The position numbers and the translations under genes are program-made. From assembly GCA_041394705.1 (NCBI GenBank), contig JAWKHS010000003.1:682001-746000 (forward strand): a stretch of DNA of 64,000 bases. The letters run 5' to 3'. The notes beneath the pieces are model-generated. The model worked only from the letters and a program-made list of their open reading frames with translations, was not told where the DNA came from and did no database searches. This stretch comes from Vicinamibacterales bacterium (lineage in GTDB: Bacteria > Acidobacteriota > Vicinamibacteria > Vicinamibacterales > UBA2999). Below are positions 15,683 through 25,553 of the stretch, in pieces; within the stretch, counting starts at the first letter, position 1, and every line of letters starts with the position of its first letter.

Positions 15683-18157
15683 ATGAGAGCATTCGCGTAC
15701 GCCATCGCGATGACCGGCCTGCTCGGTGCGGGCATCGGCCTCCGGGCCGCCGGACCACAGGGACCGGCCTCGGCACCCGCGCCTGCCACGGCCCGGCGCG
15801 CCGCGGCTCCCGCGCCCCGCGCGGCCGCCCCGCAGGCCGCCCGCACCGGCATGACCGCCGTGCAGCAGACCGAGCTGGTCGCCACCTACTGCGCGACCTG
15901 CCACAGCGACCGCGGCAAGGCGGGCGGGCTCTCGCTGGCCGGGTTCAACGCGATGCAGGCCCAGGAGCATCCCGAGCTGGTCGAGAAGATGATCCGCAAG
16001 CTGCGCGCCGGCATGATGCCGCCCGCGGGCGCGAAGCGGCCGGACGGCGAGGCCATCGAGTCGCTGACCTCGGCGCTCGAGGCGCGGATGGACGAACTGG
16101 CGTCGGTCAACCCGAACCCGGGGTGGCGTCCGTTCCAGCGTCTGAACCGGGCCGAGTACGCCACCGCGGTGAAGGATCTCCTGGGCATCGACGTGGACGT
16201 CAGCACCTTCCTGCCGGCCGACACCATCAGCAACGGCTTCGACAACGTGGCCGACGCCCAGGGCTTCTCGCCGACCCTCATGGAGGGCTACCTGCGCGCC
16301 GCCGGCCGGATCACGCAGCTGGCGCTCGGCGATCCGCACTCGTCGCCGACCGAGGCCACCTACAAGGTGCCCCGCACGCAGTCGCAGATGGTGCACGTCG
16401 ACGGCACGCCCATCGGCACCCGCGGCGGCGTCGCCGTGGAGCACGTCTTCCCGGCCGACGGCGACTACAGCTTCCGCGTGATGCTGCACTCCATCCCCAC
16501 CGGCCAGCTGTACGGCAGCAGCGTCAAGGGCGAGCAGATCGAGATCTCGGTCGACGGCGTCCGTGTGGCGCTGATGGACATCAAGACGTCGATGAGCGAG
16601 CAGGACCCCAACGGGATGAACCTCACCTCGCCGCGCGTTCACGTGCGCGCCGGCCCGCACCGGGTGGCCGCCGCGTTCCTGCGGCAGTTCGAGGCGCCGG
16701 TGGACGACATCCTGGCGCCCCAGGACTACACGCTCGCCGACTCGCAGATCGGGAGCGGCGTGGGCGTGACGACCCTGCCGCACGTCCGCGACTTCAGCAT
16801 CAGCGGGCCGTTCGCCGTCACCGGCGTGTCGGACACGGTCAGCCGGCGCAAGGTGTTCTCCTGCCGGCCGACGACCGAGAAGGAAGAGGACCCCTGCGCC
16901 AGCGAGATCCTGACGCGGCTCGCCTCGCAGGCCTACCGCGAGCCGGCGACGCCGGACGACGTGAAGACGCTCATGGGCTTCTACGAGCGCGGCCGCAAGA
17001 CCGGCGACTTCGAGACCGGCATCGAGACCGCGCTCGAGGCGCTCCTGGCGAGCCCCCGGTTCGTCTTCCGGCTCGAGCAGCCGCCGGCCACCGCCAAGGT
17101 GGGCCAGACCTTCCGGGTGTCGGACCTCGACATGGCCTCGCGGCTGTCGTACTTCCTCTGGGCCGCCGGCCCCGACGAGACGCTCCTGGCGGCCGCGCGC
17201 GCCGGGTCGCTGCGAACCCTCGCGGGCCTCGACACGCAGGTCCGGCGCATGCTGGCCGACCCCAGGTCCGAGGCCCTCTCCACGCGCTTCGCCCACCAGT
17301 GGCTGCGGCTGCAGGACGTCGAGAAGATCCACCCCGACGCGCTCCTGTATCCCTACTGGGACCAGACGCTCGCCCAGAACCTGGTGCGTGAGACCGAGCT
17401 CTTCTTCGACAGCCTGGTTCGCGAGGACCACAGCATCCTCGACCTGCTGACGGCCGACTACAGCTTCGTGAACGAGCGCGTGGCCCGGCACTACGGCATC
17501 CCGAACGTGATGGGGCCGGAGTTCCGCCGCGTGCAGCTCCCGCCCGAGCGCCGCGGCATCCTGGGACAGGGCAGCATCCACCTGCTGACGTCGGTCGCCG
17601 ACCGCACCTCCCCCGTGCAGCGCGGCAAGTGGGTGATGGAAGTGATGCTGGGCATCCTGCCGCCCACGCCGCCGCCCAACGTGCCGGCGCTCGACGAGAC
17701 CGGCGCCAACCAGGGCGGCCGGAACCTGTCGGTGCGCGAACGCATGGAGCAGCACCGGAAGAACCCGCCCTGCATCTCCTGCCACCGGGTGATCGATCCG
17801 CTGGGCCTGGCGCTGGAGAACTTCGACGTCACCGGCAAGTGGCGCATCAAGGACAACGAGGTGCCCATCGACTCGGTGGGCGAGCTCTACGACGGCACCA
17901 AGATGAACGGCGCGATCGGCCTGAGCCAGGCCATCCTGCGCCACAAGGACGCGTTCCTGCTCGGGTTCACCGAGCGGCTCCTCACCTACGCGACGGGCCG
18001 CCGCATGCAGGCCTACGACATGCCGATGGTGCGGCACATCATCCGCGACGCCGCGAAGCACGACTACAGGCTGTCGTCGTTCTTCCTCGGCGTGGTCAAC
18101 TCCGACGCGTTCCGCATGAGCCGCGTGGAGGCCGCGGCCACCACCGACGTGCAATAG
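15683..18157 (+). CDS. Cytochrome c-DUF1592 family protein, array copy A1
   Basis: An 824-residue exported protein (signal residues 1-23, then an Ala/Pro linker). A first c-type haem motif CATCH is at 70-74 in TYCATCHSDRGKAGG. The order of regions is that known from Planctomycetes/Acidobacteria: cytochrome, DUF1587 (NPGWRPFQRLNRAEY), DUF1595, DUF1592 (ASRLSYFLW, MLADPRSEALSTRF), DUF1588 with a second haem motif CISCH at 697-701, and C-terminal DUF1585. The function is unknown in the family; two haems imply electron transfer in the periplasm. It is the first gene of the 15.7-kb array and is followed 80 bp later by its DUF1552 partner. Start supported by GGAG at proper spacing. Confidence 0.9.
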   Translation: MRAFAYAIAMTGLLGAGIGLRAAGPQGPASAPAPATARRAAAPAPRAAAPQAARTGMTAVQQTELVATYCATCHSDRGKAGGLSLAGFNAMQAQEHPELVEKMIRKLRAGMMPPAGAKRPDGEAIESLTSALEARMDELASVNPNPGWRPFQRLNRAEYATAVKDLLGIDVDVSTFLPADTISNGFDNVADAQGFSPTLMEGYLRAAGRITQLALGDPHSSPTEATYKVPRTQSQMVHVDGTPIGTRGGVAVEHVFPADGDYSFRVMLHSIPTGQLYGSSVKGEQIEISVDGVRVALMDIKTSMSEQDPNGMNLTSPRVHVRAGPHRVAAAFLRQFEAPVDDILAPQDYTLADSQIGSGVGVTTLPHVRDFSISGPFAVTGVSDTVSRRKVFSCRPTTEKEEDPCASEILTRLASQAYREPATPDDVKTLMGFYERGRKTGDFETGIETALEALLASPRFVFRLEQPPATAKVGQTFRVSDLDMASRLSYFLWAAGPDETLLAAARAGSLRTLAGLDTQVRRMLADPRSEALSTRFAHQWLRLQDVEKIHPDALLYPYWDQTLAQNLVRETELFFDSLVREDHSILDLLTADYSFVNERVARHYGIPNVMGPEFRRVQLPPERRGILGQGSIHLLTSVADRTSPVQRGKWVMEVMLGILPPTPPPNVPALDETGANQGGRNLSVRERMEQHRKNPPCISCHRVIDPLGLALENFDVTGKWRIKDNEVPIDSVGELYDGTKMNGAIGLSQAILRHKDAFLLGFTERLLTYATGRRMQAYDMPMVRHIIRDAAKHDYRLSSFFLGVVNSDAFRMSRVEAAATTDVQ

Positions 18158-18237
18158 GGCTCGACGGCCGCCCGCCACGAGGCGGGCCGCCGCCCGGCCT
18201 CGAGGGCGAGGCCGATTTCACGAACAAAGGCGCCGAC

Positions 18238-19641
18238 ATGTTCATCACGCAGAAGCACCTCTCCCGCCGCACCGCCCTCAAGGGGCTCGGGGTCACCGTG
18301 GCCCTGCCCTTCCTCGAGGCCATGGTGCCGGCCCGGACCGCCCTGGCGAAGGCCGCCGCTCCGAAGGTGCGGCTGGCCGCCATCGAGATGGTCCACGGGT
18401 CGGCCGGCGCCACCGTGATCGGCCTCGAGAAGCACATGTGGTCGCCGTCGGCCACCGGCCGGACCTTCGACCTGTCGCCGTCCAGCCTCGCGCCCCTCGA
18501 GCCGTTCAAGGACCACCTCACCATCGTCAGCAACACCGACGTGAAGAACGCCGAGGCGTTCGAGCTGCCGGAGATCGGCGGTGACCACTTCCGGTCGAGC
18601 GCCGTGTTCCTCACGCAGTGCCATCCCAAGCAGACCCAGGGCAGCGACGTGCTGGCCGGGACGTCGCTGGACCAGTTCTACGCGCAGAAGGTGGGCGGCG
18701 AGACGCCGATTCCGTCGATGCAGCTCTGCATCGAGGCCATCGACCAGGCCGGCGGCTGCGCCTACGGCTACTCCTGCGTCTACACCGACACGATCTCGTG
18801 GTCGTCGCCCAAGGACCCGCTGCCGATGATCCGCGACCCGCGCGCGGCCTTCGACCAGCTGTTCGGCGTGGGCGCGACGCCCGAGGAGCGCGCCATCCGG
18901 CGGAGCCGCGACAAGAGCATCCTCGACTTCATCACCGGCGAGGTGGCGAAGCTGCAGAAGGACCTCGGCCCCGCCGACCGGGCCCGCCTCGGGGAGTACC
19001 TGGACGACGTCCGCGAGATCGAGCAGCGCATCCAGCGGATCGAAGCGTCGAACTCGAGCGGCGAGCCGCGCGACCTGCCCGGCGCGCCGGTGGGCGTGCC
19101 CGACAGCTTCGCCGAGCACGTGCGCCTGATGTTCGATTTGCAGGCCGTGGCCTTCGCGAGCGACATCACCCGCGTCTTCTCGTTCAAGATGGGCCGCGAC
19201 GGATCGAGCCGCGCGTATCCCGAGAGCGGATCGAACGCCGGCTTCCACCCGGCGAGCCACCACCAGGACCGCGAGGACCGGATCCGCGAGTTCCAGAAGA
19301 TCAACACGTACCACATCCGCCAGCTGCCGTACTTCCTCGACAAGCTGAAGAACACGCCCGACGGCGACGGGTCGCTGCTGGACAACACGCTCGTGATCTA
19401 CGGGTCGCCGATGGGCAACTCGAACGTGCACAACCACAAGCGCTGCCCGCTCTTCTTCGCGGGCCACGCCGGCGGCCAGCTGACCGGCGGCCTGCACATC
19501 AAGACGGCCGACGGCACGCCGATGGCGAATGCGTTCCTGAGCGTCATGCACATGCTCGGACGCCCGGAGACGGCGTCGTTCGGCGACAGCACCGGCGCGC
19601 TCGACCTCAACTCGGCGCCCGACACGACGGCGGCGCTCTAG
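18238..19641 (+). CDS. DUF1552 family protein, Tat-exported, array copy B1
   Basis: A 467-residue protein of DUF1552, a family commonly encoded beside DUF1592 proteins. The N-terminus has a twin-arginine signal (SRRTALKGLG, Arg10-Arg11, then a hydrophobic stretch to ARTALA), so it is probably folded with its cofactor before export. Conserved parts include EIGGDHFRSSAVFLTQ, a cysteine pair in GGCAYGYSCVYTDT, and the C-terminal YGSPMGNSNVHNHKRCPLF followed by GHAGG. The His-rich end resembles metal sites of the related DUF1501/alkaline-phosphatase-like fold; that link is inference. The real start is the ATG at 18238 after AAAGG, although the frame is open well upstream. Confidence 0.9.
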   Translation: MFITQKHLSRRTALKGLGVTVALPFLEAMVPARTALAKAAAPKVRLAAIEMVHGSAGATVIGLEKHMWSPSATGRTFDLSPSSLAPLEPFKDHLTIVSNTDVKNAEAFELPEIGGDHFRSSAVFLTQCHPKQTQGSDVLAGTSLDQFYAQKVGGETPIPSMQLCIEAIDQAGGCAYGYSCVYTDTISWSSPKDPLPMIRDPRAAFDQLFGVGATPEERAIRRSRDKSILDFITGEVAKLQKDLGPADRARLGEYLDDVREIEQRIQRIEASNSSGEPRDLPGAPVGVPDSFAEHVRLMFDLQAVAFASDITRVFSFKMGRDGSSRAYPESGSNAGFHPASHHQDREDRIREFQKINTYHIRQLPYFLDKLKNTPDGDGSLLDNTLVIYGSPMGNSNVHNHKRCPLFFAGHAGGQLTGGLHIKTADGTPMANAFLSVMHMLGRPETASFGDSTGALDLNSAPDTTAAL

Positions 19642-19662
19642 ACCTCGACCCCCGGAGACGGT

Positions 19663-21495
19663 ATGTCACTTCGTTCCGTGCAGAGACTCACCCTGGGCGC
19701 CATCGTGGCGCTCACCGCGGCCCTCGGCGCCCAGACGGCCGCACCCGTGGCCGACGCCGCCATGAACGGCGACCGCACGGCCGTCCGCACCCTGCTGCAG
19801 CAGGGCAGCGACGTCAACGCCGCGCAGGGCGACGGGATGACGGCCCTCCACTGGGCCGCGATGAAGGGGGACGCGGAGCTGGCCCAGATGCTGGTGTACG
19901 CCGGCGCCAACGTGAAGGCGACGACCCGGCTGGGCGCCAACACGCCCCTCATCGTGGCGGCCAGGAACGGCCGACCCGACGTGGTGAAGGTGCTGCTCGA
20001 GGCCGGCGCCGAGCCCGACGCGGCCACCTCCACCGGCACGACGCCGCTGATGCTGGCCGCGGCCTCCGGAAGCGTGGATGCCGTGAAGGCGCTGCTCGCG
20101 GCCGGGGCCAAGGTGGACGCGACCGAGTCGTCGATGGAGCAGACGCCGCTGATGTTCGCGGCCGCCAACTCCCGCGTGGACGTGATGCAGGCGCTCATCG
20201 CGGCCGGCGCCAGCGTGAAGAAGATGTCGAAGGTGGTGAACCTCGCCGCCCTGACCTCGCCCGAAGAGCAGTTCTTCAGGCAGCAGCAACAGCAGCAGGG
20301 TGGCGCGGCGGCCGCCGGGGGGCAGGCCCCGGCGCGTCCCGCCGGCGCCGCGGCGCAGACCCAGGCCCAGGCGCGGCCCGCCGGCGCCCCGGCGCAGGCC
20401 CAGGCGCGGCCCGCCGGAGCTCCGGCCCCGGCGCAGGGGGGCGGTGGCGGCGGTCGGCGCGGCAATCCGTTCGCCGGCAAGGCCGGCGTCGACCGCAACT
20501 TCCGCTACAACGAGCTCGTGGGCTGGCAGGGCGGCATGACCCCGCTGCTCTTCGCCGTGCGCCAGGGGTCGATGGAAGGCGTCGACGCCTTGCTCGCGGC
20601 GGGCGCGGACGTGAACCAGGTGAGCGGCGGCGACAAGAGCAGCCCGCTCGTCCTGGCGATCGTGAACGGCCACTTCGACCTGGCGCTGCACCTGCTCGAC
20701 AAGGGCGCCGATCCCAACGCGGCCAGCGACAACGGCGCCACGCCGATCTATGCCGTCCTCAACGTGCAGTGGGCGCCCAAGGCGCTCTATCCGCAGCCGC
20801 GGGCCTACCTGCAGCAGAAGGCCACCTACCTCGAGACGCTGAAGGCGCTGCTCGACAAGGGCGCGGACCCGAACGCGCGGCTCAAGTACAAGGTCTGGTA
20901 CTCGGGCTACAACTTCGACCTCTCGGGCGTGGACGAGATCGGCGCGACGCCCTTCTGGCGCGCGGCCTACGCCTCGGACATCGACGCGATGAAGATGCTC
21001 GTGTCCTACGGCGCCGATCCCAGCATCCCCACCACCAAGCCCGCCGGGCGCCCCCGCGTCGGCGACGCCGGCGTGCGCGAGGGGTCGGATGTATCCGGGC
21101 TGCCGCAGATTCCCATCGGCGGTCCTGGCGTCACGCCGCTCCAGGCCGCGGCCGGCGTCGGCTACGGCGAGGGCTTCGCCGCCAACTCGCACCGCTACGC
21201 GCCCACCGGCATGCTGGCAGCCGTGAAGTATTTGGTCGAGGAGCTCGGCGCCGACGTGAACGCCGCCGATCACGAGGGCAACACGGCCCTGCACCAGGCG
21301 GCGGCCCGGGGCGACGTGGCCATGATCGAATACCTGGTGTCAAAGGGCGCCGACGTCACGCGCGTCAACCGCGAGGGGCAGACGACGGCCGACATGGCCA
21401 ACGGCCCGGTGCAGCGCACGCAGCCCTACCCCGAGGCGCTCAAGCTCCTCGAGAAGCTGGGCTCGAAGAACAACCACAAGTGCGTGTCGTGCTGA
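19663..21495 (+). CDS. Exported ankyrin-repeat protein, array copy C1
   Basis: A 610-residue protein with a signal peptide (about 1-24). Ankyrin repeats run from about 25 to 195 (DGMTALHWAAMKGD, NTPLIVAARNGR, TTPLMLAAASGS). A Gln/Ala/Pro/Gly-rich linker lies at about 200-270, and a second repeat block runs from 285 to 595. The second block contains a conserved non-repeat insert, YPQPRAYLQQKATYLE and KVWYSGYNFDLSGVDEIGAT, shared with copy C2. The protein ends in NNHKCVSC, with two terminal cysteines. Ankyrins mediate protein binding; here the partner is probably one of the neighbouring redox proteins in the periplasm. It starts 21 bp after B1 with GGAG. Confidence 0.88.
   Translation: MSLRSVQRLTLGAIVALTAALGAQTAAPVADAAMNGDRTAVRTLLQQGSDVNAAQGDGMTALHWAAMKGDAELAQMLVYAGANVKATTRLGANTPLIVAARNGRPDVVKVLLEAGAEPDAATSTGTTPLMLAAASGSVDAVKALLAAGAKVDATESSMEQTPLMFAAANSRVDVMQALIAAGASVKKMSKVVNLAALTSPEEQFFRQQQQQQGGAAAAGGQAPARPAGAAAQTQAQARPAGAPAQAQARPAGAPAPAQGGGGGGRRGNPFAGKAGVDRNFRYNELVGWQGGMTPLLFAVRQGSMEGVDALLAAGADVNQVSGGDKSSPLVLAIVNGHFDLALHLLDKGADPNAASDNGATPIYAVLNVQWAPKALYPQPRAYLQQKATYLETLKALLDKGADPNARLKYKVWYSGYNFDLSGVDEIGATPFWRAAYASDIDAMKMLVSYGADPSIPTTKPAGRPRVGDAGVREGSDVSGLPQIPIGGPGVTPLQAAAGVGYGEGFAANSHRYAPTGMLAAVKYLVEELGADVNAADHEGNTALHQAAARGDVAMIEYLVSKGADVTRVNREGQTTADMANGPVQRTQPYPEALKLLEKLGSKNNHKCVSC
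20362..20427 (+). repeat. Two tandem 33-bp units inside the ankyrin C1 linker
   Basis: Units 20362-20394 and 20395-20427 are near-identical and in frame, each encoding QAQARPAGAPA. They lie in the low-complexity linker between the two ankyrin blocks and probably expand or contract by slippage. Copy C2 has a different, shorter Gln/Gly-rich linker at the same place. Confidence 0.7.
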
Positions 21496-21515
21496 GTCCG
21501 TCGAGCGTCGCCCCC

Positions 21516-23999
21516 ATGCGCACCCGTCCCTCCCGCACCTTCGTGCTCGCGTCGTCGGCCGCCGCCGTCGTGGCGCTCGCGGCCACCGTCCAGACCGCGC
21601 CGCGCCAGGCGCCGGCCCGCCGGGCCGCGCCCGCCCCTGTGGCCAGCCACGACGCCGGCCCACTGACCGCGGCGGGGCAGACCGAGCTCGTCACCACCTA
21701 CTGCGCGACCTGCCACAGCGACCGGGCCAAGGCGGGCGGCCTGTCGCTGGCGAACTTCGACGCGATGCGGGCGCAGGACCGCCCGGCGGTCGTCGAGAAG
21801 ATGATCCGGAAGCTGCGCGCCGGCATGATGCCGCCGGCGGGCGCCAAGCGCCCGCCCCAGGGCACCATCGAGGCCCTCACCGCGGCGCTCGAGACGCGGA
21901 TGGACGAGCGCGCGGCCTCGAACCCGAACCCCGGCTGGCGGCCGTTCCAGCGGCTGAACCGCGCCGAGTACCAGCGGGCCGTCAAGGACCTGCTCGGGCT
22001 CGACGTGGACGTCGCGGCGTTTCTGCCGGCCGACACGATGAGCCACGGGTTCGACAACGTGGCCGACGTCCAGGGCATGTCGGCGACGCTCATGGAGGGC
22101 TACCTCCGGGCCGCGAGCCAGATCAGCCGGATGGCCGTGGGCGACCGCGAGGCCGCGCCTGGCGCCGCCACCTACAAGGTGGGCCGCACGATGTCGCAGA
22201 TGCGGCACGTGGACGGCGCGCCCATGGGCACGCGCGGGGGCATCGTCGTCACCCACATCTTTCCGGCCGACGGCGACTACGTCATCGGCGTGAACCTGCA
22301 CAACGAGCCCCTGGGCGGGCTCTACGGGCGCTCGACGCTGAGCGTCATGGACATCAAGGAAGAGATCGACGTCGCCATCGACGGCGAGCGCGTGGCCGTC
22401 ATCGAGCTGAACGAGCGGATGAGCGAGTCGGATCCCTCGAACAGCCTCGATCCGAAGACCGCCCGGATCCACGTCACGGCCGGTCCCCACCGGGTGTCCG
22501 CGGCGTTCATCCAGAAGTTCGAGGCGCCGATCACGGACCTGCTCGTGCCGACCGAGAACACGCTGGCCGACGTCAGCATGAGCTTCGGCGTGACGCTCCT
22601 CCCGCACCTGCGCGACATGACCGTGAACGGTCCCTACGTGGTCACGGGCGTGTCGGACACCGTGAGCCGTCGCCGCATCTTCTCCTGCCGGCCGACGTCG
22701 GCGGAGGAAGAGCCGGCCTGCGCCGGCGAGATCGTGAAGTCGCTGGCCACGCAGGCGTTCCGCGGCCCGGTCGAGGCCGAGGACCTGCGCACCCTGATGG
22801 GCTTCTACGAGCAGGGGCGGAAGAAGGGCGACTTCGAGCACGCCATCCGCTACACGCTGCAGGCCATCCTGGCCAGCCCGCGCTTCGTGTTCCGCCTGGA
22901 AGAGGTGCCGGCCACGATGCGCGCCGGACAGCCCTATCGCCTGAACGATCAGGACCTCGCGTCGCGGCTCTCGTTCTTCCTGTGGGACACGGTGCCCGAC
23001 GCGGCGCTGGTGAAGGCCGCGGCGGCCGGGAGCCTCAGGACGCCGGCCGGCCTTCGCACGCAGGTGGATCGCATGCTGGCGGATCCGCGGTCGGAGGCCC
23101 TGGCGACGCGGTTCGCCGCCCAGTGGCTGCGCCTGCAGGACCTCGACAAGATCATTCCCGACTACCTGCAGTACCCGCACTACGACGACACGCTGGCGCG
23201 CGCCATGCGCCGCGAGACGGAGTTGTTCGTGGACAGCCTGGTGCGCGAAAACCGCAGCGCGCTCGAGTTGCTCGACAGCGACTACACCTTCGTCAACGAG
23301 CGCCTCGCCGTGCACTACGGCATCCCCGACGTCACGGGCAGCGCGTTCCGGCGCGTCCCCGTCACCGACCCGAACCGGCGCGGCATCCTGGGCCACGGCA
23401 GCGTGCTGACGCTGACGTCCATCGCCGACCGCACTTCGCCCGTGCTCCGCGGCAAGTGGATCATGGAAGTGCTGCTCGGATCGCCTCCTCCGGCGCCGCC
23501 CCCCAACGTCCCCAGCCTGGACGAGACGAAGGACACGGCGGGCGGCCGGACGCTGTCGGTGCGCGAGCGCATGGAGCAGCACCGGGCGAACCCCGCGTGC
23601 ATGTCCTGTCATCGCGTGATCGACCCGCTGGGGCTGGCGCTCGAGAATTTCGACGTCACCGGCGCCTGGCGGATCAAGGACAACGAGGTGACCGTGGATC
23701 CAGTGGGCGATCTCTACGACGGATCGAAGCTGTCGGGGCCCATCGGCCTGCGCGAGGCGCTGCTCCGCCACAAGGACGCGGTGCTCCTCAGCTTCACCGA
23801 GCACCTCATGACCTACGCCCTCGGCCGGCGGATCGAGTGGTACGACGAGCCGACCGTCCGGCAGATCATCCGCGACGCCGCGGCCGACGGCTACAAGATG
23901 CAGACCTTCCTGCAGGGCATCGTGGCCAGCCAGGCCTTCAGGATGAGCCGGGTGGACCCGGCCGAGACGACGACGGCGGCCGCGCCGGCCCACCCTTAG
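21516..23999 (+). CDS. Cytochrome c-DUF1592 family protein, array copy A2
   Basis: An 827-residue paralogue of A1 with the same domain order. Haem motifs are CATCH at 63-67 and CMSCH at 695-699; the latter has Met where A1 and A3 have Ile. Shared blocks include NPGWRPFQRLNRAEY, HGFDNVADVQG, FPADGDYV, VSDTVSRRRIFSCRPT and SVRERMEQHRANP. The signal peptide is residues 1-28. It follows ankyrin C1 by only 20 bp, so the two modules are probably cotranscribed. The ATG at 21516 was picked from the signal peptide; the frame is open for kilobases upstream only because of base composition. Function unknown beyond predicted periplasmic redox activity. Confidence 0.9.
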   Translation: MRTRPSRTFVLASSAAAVVALAATVQTAPRQAPARRAAPAPVASHDAGPLTAAGQTELVTTYCATCHSDRAKAGGLSLANFDAMRAQDRPAVVEKMIRKLRAGMMPPAGAKRPPQGTIEALTAALETRMDERAASNPNPGWRPFQRLNRAEYQRAVKDLLGLDVDVAAFLPADTMSHGFDNVADVQGMSATLMEGYLRAASQISRMAVGDREAAPGAATYKVGRTMSQMRHVDGAPMGTRGGIVVTHIFPADGDYVIGVNLHNEPLGGLYGRSTLSVMDIKEEIDVAIDGERVAVIELNERMSESDPSNSLDPKTARIHVTAGPHRVSAAFIQKFEAPITDLLVPTENTLADVSMSFGVTLLPHLRDMTVNGPYVVTGVSDTVSRRRIFSCRPTSAEEEPACAGEIVKSLATQAFRGPVEAEDLRTLMGFYEQGRKKGDFEHAIRYTLQAILASPRFVFRLEEVPATMRAGQPYRLNDQDLASRLSFFLWDTVPDAALVKAAAAGSLRTPAGLRTQVDRMLADPRSEALATRFAAQWLRLQDLDKIIPDYLQYPHYDDTLARAMRRETELFVDSLVRENRSALELLDSDYTFVNERLAVHYGIPDVTGSAFRRVPVTDPNRRGILGHGSVLTLTSIADRTSPVLRGKWIMEVLLGSPPPAPPPNVPSLDETKDTAGGRTLSVRERMEQHRANPACMSCHRVIDPLGLALENFDVTGAWRIKDNEVTVDPVGDLYDGSKLSGPIGLREALLRHKDAVLLSFTEHLMTYALGRRIEWYDEPTVRQIIRDAAADGYKMQTFLQGIVASQAFRMSRVDPAETTTAAAPAHP

Positions 24000-24094
24000 G
24001 GGCACGGGCCACGCGGAGCGGCCTGCCGGCCTGCGTGGCGGGCGCGATCGGGTAGGATTACGGCGGCACGGACGAGTCGGAGGCGGAATCGGCG

Positions 24095-25495
24095 ATGTAC
24101 ATCTCCCAGAAACACCTGTCCCGGCGCGCGGTCCTGAAGGGCCTGGGCGTCACGGTGGCCCTCCCGTTCCTGGAGGCCATGGTGCCGGCGCGGACCGCGC
24201 TGGCGAAGACCGCCGCGGGCAAGGTGCGTCTCGCCTGCATCGAGATGGTGCACGGCTCGGCCGGCAGCACGCCCTTCGGCATCAAGGAGCACATGTGGGC
24301 CCCGGCCGCGTCCGGGAGCGCCTTCGATCTCTCGCCGTCGGCGCTCAAGCCGCTCGAGCCGCTCCGCGACTACCTCACGATCGTGAGCAACACCGACGTC
24401 AGGAACGCGGAGGCCTTCGAACTGCCCGAGATCGGCGGCGACCACTTCCGGTCGAGCGCCGTGTTCCTCACGCAGATGCACCCGAAGCAGACGCAGAGTT
24501 CGGACGTCCGCGCCGGCCTGTCCCTGGACCAGTACTACGCGCAGCGCTTCGGCCAGGAGACGCCGATCCCGTCGATGCAGTTCTGCATCGAGAACGTGGA
24601 CGCGGCCGGCGGCTGTTCGTACGGCTACTCCTGCGTCTACACCGACACGATCTCGTGGGCCTCGCCGTCGCAGCCGATGCCCATGATCCGGGATCCCCGC
24701 GTGGCTTTCGACCAGCTGTTCGGCGTGGGCGCCACCCCCGCCGCGCGCGCCGAGCGCCGGGCCGAGGACCGGAGCATCCTGGACTGGATCACCACCGACG
24801 TCGCGCGCCTCAAGCGCGGGCTGGGGGCGGCCGACCAGGCGCGTCTCGGCAGCTACCTCGACGAGGTGCGGGAGATCGAGCGGCGCATCCAGAAGACCGA
24901 GGCCTTCAACAGCAGCGGCGAGCCGCGTGAGCTGCCCGGGGCGCCCGTGGGCGTGCCGGACTCGTTCGAGGAGCACCTGAAGCTGATGTTCGACCTGCAG
25001 GCGATCGCCTTCGCCTCCGACATCACCCGCGTGTTCTCGTTCAAGCTCGGGCGCGACGCCAGCAACCGCGTCTACGCCGACAGCGGCGTGAAGACGGCGT
25101 TCCACTCGGCCTCACACCATCAGGAGCGGGAGGATCGCATCCGCGACTTCCAGAAGATCAACCTGTACCACATCGGGATGATCCCCTACTTCCTGAACAA
25201 GCTGAAGGCGACGCCCGACGGCGAGCGCAACCTGCTCGACAACACGCTCGTGCTCTACGGGTCGCCGATGGGCGACTCGAACGTGCACAATCACAAGCGC
25301 TGCCCGCTGTTCCTGGCGGGCCACGCGGGGGGCGCGCTGAAGGGCAACCTCCATATCAAGAACGCCGACGGCACGCCGATGGCGAACGCCATGCTGAGCG
25401 TGCTCCACGCGCTCGGGCTGGACGACGTCACCACGTTCGGCGACAGCACGGGCGCGATGGATCTGAACTCGGCGCCGGACGCGACCGCGGTCTAG
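24095..25495 (+). CDS. DUF1552 family protein, Tat-exported, array copy B2
   Basis: A 466-residue paralogue of B1. The Tat motif is SRRAVLKGLG (Arg10-Arg11) with almost the same hydrophobic core. The blocks EIGGDHFRSSAVFLTQ, GGCSYGYSCVYTDT, SHHQEREDRIRDFQKIN and YGSPMGDSNVHNHKRCPLF are kept, as is GHAGG. This copy is not followed by an ankyrin gene; the next gene is A3 after 58 bp. The 95-bp gap upstream is longer than elsewhere in the array and contains TAGGAT at 24053-24058, so a local promoter is possible. Function unknown. Confidence 0.9.
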   Translation: MYISQKHLSRRAVLKGLGVTVALPFLEAMVPARTALAKTAAGKVRLACIEMVHGSAGSTPFGIKEHMWAPAASGSAFDLSPSALKPLEPLRDYLTIVSNTDVRNAEAFELPEIGGDHFRSSAVFLTQMHPKQTQSSDVRAGLSLDQYYAQRFGQETPIPSMQFCIENVDAAGGCSYGYSCVYTDTISWASPSQPMPMIRDPRVAFDQLFGVGATPAARAERRAEDRSILDWITTDVARLKRGLGAADQARLGSYLDEVREIERRIQKTEAFNSSGEPRELPGAPVGVPDSFEEHLKLMFDLQAIAFASDITRVFSFKLGRDASNRVYADSGVKTAFHSASHHQEREDRIRDFQKINLYHIGMIPYFLNKLKATPDGERNLLDNTLVLYGSPMGDSNVHNHKRCPLFLAGHAGGALKGNLHIKNADGTPMANAMLSVLHALGLDDVTTFGDSTGAMDLNSAPDATAV

Positions 25496-25553
25496 CGGCG
25501 GTCCAGCGGGCGGACAGAGCGCCGCCGCGGCAGCGGCGCAGCGGAGGCAGCGC

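Noticed and set aside
20362..20427. Tandem 33-bp units as a possible regulatory or CRISPR-like repeat
   Set aside because: The units are in frame inside an ankyrin gene and encode a low-complexity linker.
18618..23999. A single plus-strand open frame of about 1,790 codons
   Set aside because: Only the part from 21516 has domains (the second cytochrome-DUF1592 protein). The rest overlaps DUF1552 and ankyrin genes in a different frame and has low-complexity, Arg-rich composition.
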